DNA of 64,000 bases from Chinchilla lanigera. Taxonomy: Eukaryota; Chordata; Mammalia; Rodentia; Chinchillidae. Both the position numbers and the translations under genes were made by a program. The stretch covers positions 7,092,565 through 7,156,564 of the forward strand of contig NW_004955480.1 in the NCBI RefSeq assembly GCF_000276665.1, read 5' to 3'. Shown piece by piece: positions 57,351 to 64,000 of this stretch (positions within the stretch are counted from its first letter, which is position 1; each line of letters opens with the position of its first letter). The notes under the pieces were generated by a model. That model was given only the letters and a program-made list of their open reading frames with translations. It ran no database searches and was not told where the DNA came from.

Positions 57351-57870
57351 TTAAGGCTATACTATTCAGCTATGTTGCTATAACAAAATACCTGATGCAA
57401 AAGAATTTTATAAAGAAACAAGGTTTATTCAGCTCACAGTTTGAAAATACTAACAGCCTACCAATAGATCTAGTGATCCCCCCCCCCATGATAGATGACA
57501 AGAGTGAGAGTAGGAGAAGGTACTACCTCTGGATACAGTAAACCAGAGAGATTCAGAGGTCAGGCTCAGGCTTTTGTGATCACCTGCTCTTGTGAGCACT
57601 CACTCCAAGACATTGGGATTCCCTCCTGAGAGAAGCGCCCTCAATGACCCAAAGATTTCCCATCAGGCTTCTCCCCTTTAAGAACCCACCTTCTAAGTCC
57701 AGGGATGTAGCTCAGTGGCACAAGCGCCTGCCTACCAAGCACAGGGTCTCGAGTTTGATCCCTTGTACCAAAAACAACAACAAAAAAGAGCCCACTTTCT
57801 AATATTATCACCCTGAACCACATGGTCAACATATGGACTTATGGGGGACTCACAACATCTAAACCATAGC
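57351..57870 (-). repeat. MaLR-type LTR, minus orientation, split by an ID
   Basis: 'gctatgttgctataacaaaa', 'ggtttattcagctcacagtt', 'cattgggattccctcctgag' before the ID, and 'cacatggtcaacatatggac', '...atctaaaccatagca' after it. A short C-homopolymer is at about 57479-57489. Confidence 0.8.
57696..57785 (+). repeat. ID-type SINE inserted in the MaLR LTR
   Basis: 'ccagggatgtagctcagtgg' and 'tctcgagtttgatcccttgt', with a 'aaaaacaacaac' tail. The flanks 'aagaacccaccttcta' (57680-57695) and 'aagagcccactttcta' (57786-57801) are the target duplication with two differences. Confidence 0.9.
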
Positions 57871-57954
57871 AAGAATCCTGTCTGCATGGCTGTCTTGTTG
57901 TATTTCACAATTTGTGTAGGATTTAAATAGAGAAGAAGGGTGCTTTTCCAAGAG

Positions 57955-58096
57955 TGCACCAATAGTAATACCTGTTTATTATCAAAATTAAAATAACATA
58001 TGTTTCATAAAGTAGAACTCATAATCTTTCCCTTAGAGATAACTGCCATGGTACTTTGAAGTATAGCATTGAAAGGATTATGTATATTTAATTAAT
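57955..58096 (-). repeat. Ancient L1 fragment (antisense), left part split by MER2
   Basis: Diverged sequence such as 'cttagagataactgccatgg' matches old L1 3'-region complement and appears to continue after the MER2 at 58401. Confidence 0.45.
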
Positions 58097-58098
58097 TA

Positions 58099-58398
58099 CA
58101 GCTGGCCCTTTGTAGTTGTGGTTTCCATACCTATGAGTTCCATATCCAAAGCATATTGCATCTGTACTGAACATACGCAGGCATTTTTCTTGTCATTATT
58201 CCCTAAACGCTGCAGTATAACAACTATGTGCATGGCATTTACATTGTATTATGTATTATGTGATCTAGAGATAATTTTAAACATACGCAAGGATGTGCTT
58301 AGGTTATATGCAAATACTGTGCTACTGGTGCATCATTGGATTTTGATATCTGAAAGGAAAACTGGTACCCATCTTGTGAGGGTACTGAGGGTTGACTG
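58099..58398 (+). mobile_element. MER2-type Tigger DNA transposon, nearly full length, TA target site
   Basis: Begins 'cagctggccctttgtagttg' and ends 'ctgagggttgactg', inverted termini, with TA on both sides. 'cttgtcattattccctaaac', 'gcatttacattgtattatgt' and 'aggttatatgcaaatactgt' follow MER2 in order. Non-coding. The 107-codon frame 58118-58441 is inside it and spurious. Confidence 0.87.
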
Positions 58399-58400
58399 TA

Positions 58401-58640
58401 TACACAGTATTTACATCTGCCTATTTTCACTCAGTCATTGATCATGATTGTTTTTTGATGTCAGTATATGTAGTTTTAATTCTTCTTAGTGATAGATATG
58501 CCATGGTGTAGATGTAACTTTATTTATTTAACTCATCACCTAATCTGAGACCTGGTGCTGAAATTTTTGCAATTATAAACAATAGTACAATGAACATTCT
58601 TTTCTAATCCCCAGGGAAATGTGCTCATTTACTTTATACC
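58401..58640 (-). repeat. Ancient L1 fragment (antisense), right part
   Basis: 'tagtgatagatatgccatgg', 'ttatttaactcatcacctaa', 'gcaattataaacaatagtac' and 'aatgaacattcttttctaat' are the complement of an old L1 3' end. Confidence 0.6.
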
Positions 58641-60566
58641 CCTAAGAATCAGTTCTCTAGGCTTTAAAATGGTAGTTACCTGTCTCAAATAATAATAAAT
58701 AAAGGAAGTATGTATGTCAAGGTATTTAGGAACTAAGCCAATTAATAAATGCAAAGAGCTTATCAAAGTGACTGGTAGATAATTCAATAAATAGTGAAGA
58801 CAAAGGCAGAGATCAGAGGATGCATCTACAAGCCAACAAACACCACAGGTTTCCCCCAGAAGCCGGGAGAGAGGCATAGAGTCATTCGTCTGCACAGCCC
58901 TAAAAGCAACCAAGCATTCCCAGCTCTTGATCTCAGACTTTCTGCCTCCAAGACCAAAGACTCCATCTCCTAGGCTGCCCAGTCCTAGCAAATTAAGATG
59001 CCAGATTCCTCATAAGCCCCTCAGTATACCTTGTACTTTTCTAATTTGTAATGTTCATTTCTGCTCTTTTGTCTCTTCAGAATATCTTCTCTTCCCCCAG
59101 TTCTCTATGGAAATAATATCCATCTCCCATGTATCCATGGCATTCTCCTGGTGTGTCTGAGTCCAAATTCCCCCCTTTTATAAAGATCCCAGTCATACTG
59201 GATTAGGGACCTTTAGCCAGTATACTGTCATCTTAACCACCTGCCTTGACATCCAAAACCTAGCATTGTGTTCTAAAGAAACTGGAAGCATGGTGGAACT
59301 TGCTTGGAGCTGGGGAGAAGGATTTATGATTAGTGGTTGGGAAGTAGCTGAAATCTGCTGAAGCCAACACTGAAGCAAACTTCTGGCCCACTCAGCAGGA
59401 GGCCATATTTTTGTCCCAGGCTCACACTGTCATCTGCCCTGCAAGAGCCACTTGGAGTTGGCCTCCTTGGGCATAGGAAAGCACATTCAACTGCCATAAG
59501 TAATCCAGGTCTCTGCTTTCCAGAGCTGCCTTGGGAAGTCCTTAGGAGCTAGGCTGTCATGGTTCAAGAGGTGTACTTGTCTCAGGCACAGCAGACCCAT
59601 GATGAGATGGGGAGTGTGCAATGCTGATACCCAAATTGGCCCCTTTCACTTGTTTCTCCTGCCCTCCATGGTAGCTTTAAAGGAAATGTCCTATTTTCAC
59701 TGAACCACAAGGATGTTTGAACTACACAGATTCTAGAAACAATGTGAACATAGATTATTGAATTATCTACCAGTCTCTGCTCTGTTTCTTGAGGTACCTA
59801 TCTCAGGTAGCTTTGCAGCTAAGTCAAACACCATGATTTAGAAGACCCACACCACAGAGGTATATTTAACCTTCCTCCCCAGGGTTCCATGAGATTGGCT
59901 TTTAGTGCTCACATCTCTACACCCATTGGAAACACTGGGAGGGCAACATTATTTGCATATCCATCTCAGACTGGGCAATGCAGTGCACCAAGTTTGCTCT
60001 GCAGGTAGAACTCTGGGGTTACCTGTCTCTCCACAAGTGCTCTCCCTAGAAGCAAGGCAATGTGGATGCGCAAATTTACCCTTTCCTGCCTCCATGGTCT
60101 CATTTGTAAGAAATAATCAGATCTCTTTTGTGGGAATGTTGTGAGAATTAATCAGACTGTATGTGCCAACCACTCGGGTGATTGCCTACAAATAAAATTT
60201 TACCTCTGTTTCATTTTCTTTGTTGTTGCAATACATAAAATGTGATACTATTACCTACCCCATTAAAATTAGGGAAATTAAAATCACATATGCAAAAACA
60301 ATGCAGGTCTGATAAATATTACGGTAATTATCATTTTATAAAATGATTTGAAGATAGTCCCTGACTCCTCATGATTCAACATATGTGTTTTCAACTTGTT
60401 GATGATGCAAAAGAATTTTGTATTTCAGTTTTTAAATTTTGATCTTTTCCCTGACAATGGAGACACAGCACGGTACTACTGCCTTTCAGTCTGCACCTCC
60501 CAGGGAGCCACAGGATTTTGAAGGGAAGATACCTAGACTACACAATGTATTGTGTTCCTAAGGCAA
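58641..60566. other. Unassigned sequence
   Basis: No gene and no clear repeat. The 120-codon minus frame 58629-58991 has a Gly-rich start and no recognisable domain. I see no splice-flanked exon pattern. Confidence 0.35.
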
Positions 60567-60943
60567 TGTCTTGGTTACTTTCCTCTCACTGCTGAGACAA
60601 AAAACCAAATTTCCAGAACTAAGGAAAGAAAGGGTTATTCAGCTCACAGTTGGTGGAGGTTTCAGGCCACGCTCGGCTGGCTCCAAGGCAGGGTGGCACA
60701 TGGCAGAGGGCAACAGTTCATGGCAGTAGAAAACAGCAAAAGCAACAAGAGCAAAAGGGAGGAGGAGCAGCAGAGAGCAAGCTTCTTTCCCTCCCTTATA
60801 TTGTGTGCAGGCTACCTGCCCCAGGGCAGGTGTAGCACTCACACCCATAATGCCAGTGCTGGACCATGAGTCAATCAAAAACTAGAAGCCCACCCCAGGA
60901 CTGCATGAGGATTTGGGGAGACCTCTAGACACAAATCAGAACA
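60567..60943 (-). repeat. MaLR-type solo LTR, minus orientation
   Basis: Begins 'tgtcttggttactttcctct' and ends 'acacaaatcagaaca'. It closely parallels the copies at 3962 and 19048, including 'cggctggctccaaggcaggg' and 'aaaacagcaaaagcaacaag'. The 105-codon plus frame 60552-60869 is within it and spurious. Confidence 0.87.
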
Positions 60944-61022
60944 GGTAGGATGGTTGGTCAGGTAGGTATATTAGAGACATTTCAACTTACAATATTTTCA
61001 ACTTATTATAGGTTTAGAGAGG

Positions 61023-61330
61023 TGGTTATGGTTTAGATCTAGATGTCCCCTAACAGTTCATGTAGTAAGAGGTGGACCTTTTGGAAAGTAACTATCATAG
61101 TGATGCTATACTCCTTAGTGGATTCCTCCACAGCTCCTCCTTTCTCTCTCTTGCTCTCTCTGCTTTGTGGCTGCTGTGAGGTGAGCAATTTTTCCTCTGT
61201 CTCCATGCATTTCTGCCTTGGAGCCAGCAGTCCATGGACTGAATCCTTTCAATACTGAGCCAAAATAAATCTTTCTTCCTTTAAATTGTGTCAGGTATTT
61301 TGTCCCAGTGATGGAAAAGACTAATATAGA
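61023..61330 (+). repeat. MaLR-type LTR, plus orientation
   Basis: 'tggttatggtttagatctag', 'taagaggtggaccttttgga', 'ctttgtggctgctgtgaggt', 'gagccaaaataaatctttct' (polyadenylation signal) and 'tggaaaagactaatata' at the end. It is only 80 bp downstream of an oppositely oriented relative. Confidence 0.83.
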
Positions 61331-62124
61331 GATACAGTCTCACCATAACTTGGGAACATATTTTCATACCTAATAGGTACATTTATACATAAATATGTTT
61401 CGAATTACAGTCAGTATGGTTTGAATCAGATCAAATGACTGGATAATATGTAAATAATTTATGTCTATAAATTATTTGAAGACTGTCTATATGTTCTTTG
61501 TAATGTTCACTTACTGATTGGCAGTTAGTGAGTACTTACGGAGGAGGCTTAAATTTGTAATACAGAGGTTTATTTCAGTGTAACAGGTTGAACACTAGGT
61601 GTGTGAAATAAATGGTTCAGATAAGAGAAAAGATGGTTAGAAGGTGTCATTTGTCCTGCTGAAACTAACAAATGCGCAGAGGCTCCTTGGAGTGGAGGAT
61701 GCAACAGAGATTTGAACCAAAATATTCAGAAAGAAGCCATGATTCCTGCTGTTACCTACAGAAAAGTAGAGGGCAGAACCTGCCTCAATTTCCCACCATC
61801 AGCTGGAGCAACTCCAGGGTCCTTTCCACCTGGATGAATCTACATTTCCATGTGATCTCTTTAATAATCCCTCTGTCCCTTCCTTTTTAATTGACAAATA
61901 CTGAACATATATTCTACAAATTTTGAAGGAGCTTTTTTTAAAAACGAAAAAATGCTTAGTATTTTTAAACTCAAAGGAATACAAAACCTGGGGAAACTAG
62001 CCCATCTGAACAAATGACACCAGATGATCACCAATCAAATTGGTGATTTCTTCTGACTTGAGCAAAAATTTAATAGTGAATTTGAGGAAAGATAATTATG
62101 AGACATTGGCATTTTTGATAGTTT

Positions 62125-62205
62125 TGTTTTTGGTGTTGGGGTTGAGTCTAGGCCTCGTGTTTGCTGAGCACACACATTGAACTATGCTTCCAGTCTCTTG
62201 TTTTT
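62125..62205 (-). repeat. Diverged ID-like SINE, minus orientation
   Basis: 'ggtgttggggttgagtctag', 'gtttgctgagcacacacatt' and 'gaactatgcttccagtctct' are a decayed ID complement. No clear target duplication. Confidence 0.55.
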
Positions 62206-64000
62206 GAGAATAACTTTGATCTTTTAGTAAATAAATAATTTTAGTATTTTACTGAGGAAAAAGAATATACTTTTATTGTAGAGTCTTAAAATGCACATAA
62301 ACTAAAAGAAGAATATTTTAAAATACCTACTATTTTATCACACCAAGATAATTGTGTTAAATGTTCATGCTGTCATTTCAAAAAAATTTCAATTACTAAC
62401 ATATTCCATGTATAAAAGTATAAAATGTGCATCATTTTATCATTTTATGTCAGTGAATATATAGGTATTGTTTTAAACTGAATTATTTCATGGCATTTTG
62501 ATGGGGGTTTGAAAGGTATATCCTCATGATAGCAATCATCTTTCTTACCTGAGTTTTGAACCATGTGAGAAATAAATATACCTTTCATCCCTAATGAAAG
62601 TAATGTTGCACCAACAACTAACAATAAGAGACTGGTAGACTTCTGAACACTAACCCCCTGAATTACATTTTATTCCCCTTTTCCAGGCAACGGTGGTCAA
62701 GTAGGTCTCATCCCTGTAGAGAACAAGGACCCCTGTGGCCATTTCATTCCCAAGATGTAGGAATGAATCAAGCTTATTGGTCTCCAGTTCACTGATGGGA
62801 AATGTCACCCCTTCTTTTCTACTGAAGATGGAGAAAAGGGTACAGAGGAATAGTGATTACCCCCAAGGAGTTCCCTCCACATGGAAAGAGATGCTGTAGG
62901 TAAGGGTCATGATTTATATGACTAACCCATATGAGATGCTTGGCTGGTTTCCAGTTATCCCATTATATCACAAATTATTTGGTCTGGACATACAAGTACA
63001 AAAGAGGTGTTCTGTGCTGTTGGATCCTATGATTAGTGTAGAATCTGCACTTTGAATTCAACTTCTTCTGCCTCTAACATTCAAGGCAGCTCAGAGTTCT
63101 CCTAGAATAATGTTTCAGACAGCTACAGGAAAAGGGTTGATGGCAGAGGTGGGACTTACTGGGTCTTAACAATAAAATGCAACAATGAGAAAATCACCCA
63201 ACAATTTGTCAAACAGTTGTGTAATGGTTTAGTACAGATCAGGCATCCATGTGGCAGGTAACCGGTCCTAGCAGGACAGATTTAGGTGGGCAAGATTCAA
63301 AGAAGAGGAGGAACTTACACTCCACGCTGCTTGACAATGTGGACACACCGATGGACATCTATCCTGGGAGCATCTCTCTTAAAGAATTCCCTGCTTTGGT
63401 GTTTGACTGACAGTAACCACGCCTAATCTTCACTTCCTACAAGATGACAAGAGGAATTACAGATGTGTGTTTGCATAGCCCAAGTCCTTGTGGCTTGTGA
63501 TGGGAGACATTGTCATAAACTATAAAGTAGAAAAGGCAGCGCCAGGTATTAGTGATGAGACTCCGGTAGGACGGCTGGGGCTGGCAGCCATCCTCATCGG
63601 CTATGCGTGGATCTGAAGATGGATGTCTCACTGACAGCAGGTGCTTCTGGTGTGTCAAATCCCACTCTAACATATCGCTCTCATTTCCTAGTTTCTAGCC
63701 TAATGGTCTGCAGTGTGTAGGTACTTTTTTCTTTCTTTTTCCTCCCTTCTTCATAGCTCAAAGTCCTGCTGTTCACTCAGACATGAGACAGAGTCACAAT
63801 CTTGATTTTTGTGTCAAATGCATGATGTGCTTTCTTTGGCTAGGATCTGCTAAGATGCTATAGATAATTCTTTCCCCGAGGATCCTCTGGCTGAGTTGTT
63901 TTGTAAAAAGTCTTGATACAATGCTGGTGGTTTGATTCAGGGAGAAAAGCACAACTACCCAATAGAAGAGAGAGACAGAAGGATATGCAAAGGCAGGGGG
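62206..64000. other. Unassigned sequence
   Basis: Around 62260-62480 some AT-rich sequence may be old L1. Beyond that I see no gene or nameable repeat to the end of the window. Confidence 0.35.

Overview
This window is eukaryotic nuclear DNA from a placental mammal, almost certainly a rodent. It is intergenic or deep-intronic: I find no convincing protein-coding exon, tRNA, rRNA or CpG-island promoter. The rodent call rests on several copies of a tRNA-derived ID-type SINE (with tRNA-like A and B boxes and an A-rich tail), several 7SL-derived B1-type SINEs carrying the rodent internal duplication, and many MaLR-type solo LTRs. I see no B2, so a non-murid rodent (for example the beaver/kangaroo-rat side) is my tentative guess. 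Nearly every long reading frame is chance or lies inside a transposon relic.

Layout. 0-14 kb: scattered MaLR LTRs on both strands, antisense L1 pieces, two young ID copies with clear target-site duplications, and MIR/L2 relics. 14-22 kb: a tandem pair of related LTRs, a B1 with target duplication, a Tigger piece, another MaLR LTR, and L2/L1 relics. 22.3-25.9 kb: a decayed piggyBac-type DNA transposon on the minus strand. Its acidic N-terminus, a canonical 'FYN-TKG-VD' motif and a Cys/His-rich C-terminal zinc finger are still readable, and the zinc-finger/3' segment is present as about five degenerate tandem units of roughly 350-360 bp. 26-35 kb: two old minus-strand L1 elements. The second has been split by at least four later insertions, including a 5'-truncated polyadenylated retrocopy with a perfect 15-bp duplication. 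Between them lies a palindromic mariner-derived element. 35-42 kb: low-information sequence with L2, Tigger and ID copies and a GC-rich hairpin; a 100-N assembly gap sits at 42235-42334. 42-50 kb: MaLR, L1, B1 and MIR/L2 relics and an unassigned duplicated segment. 51.9-52.6 kb: a second palindromic mariner-derived element, structurally matching the one at 30 kb and itself split by an ID. 53-64 kb: two MER2-type Tigger relics, more MaLR LTRs, and mostly unassigned single-copy sequence, with a GC-richer unannotated island near 55.3 kb.

The most interesting structures are (1) the pair of inverted-repeat mariner derivatives, which share the same long-arm/short-arm architecture and the same internal junction, so they appear to be copies of one rearranged progenitor; and (2) the piggyBac relic with its tandemly reiterated zinc-finger tail. 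I see no working gene system here.
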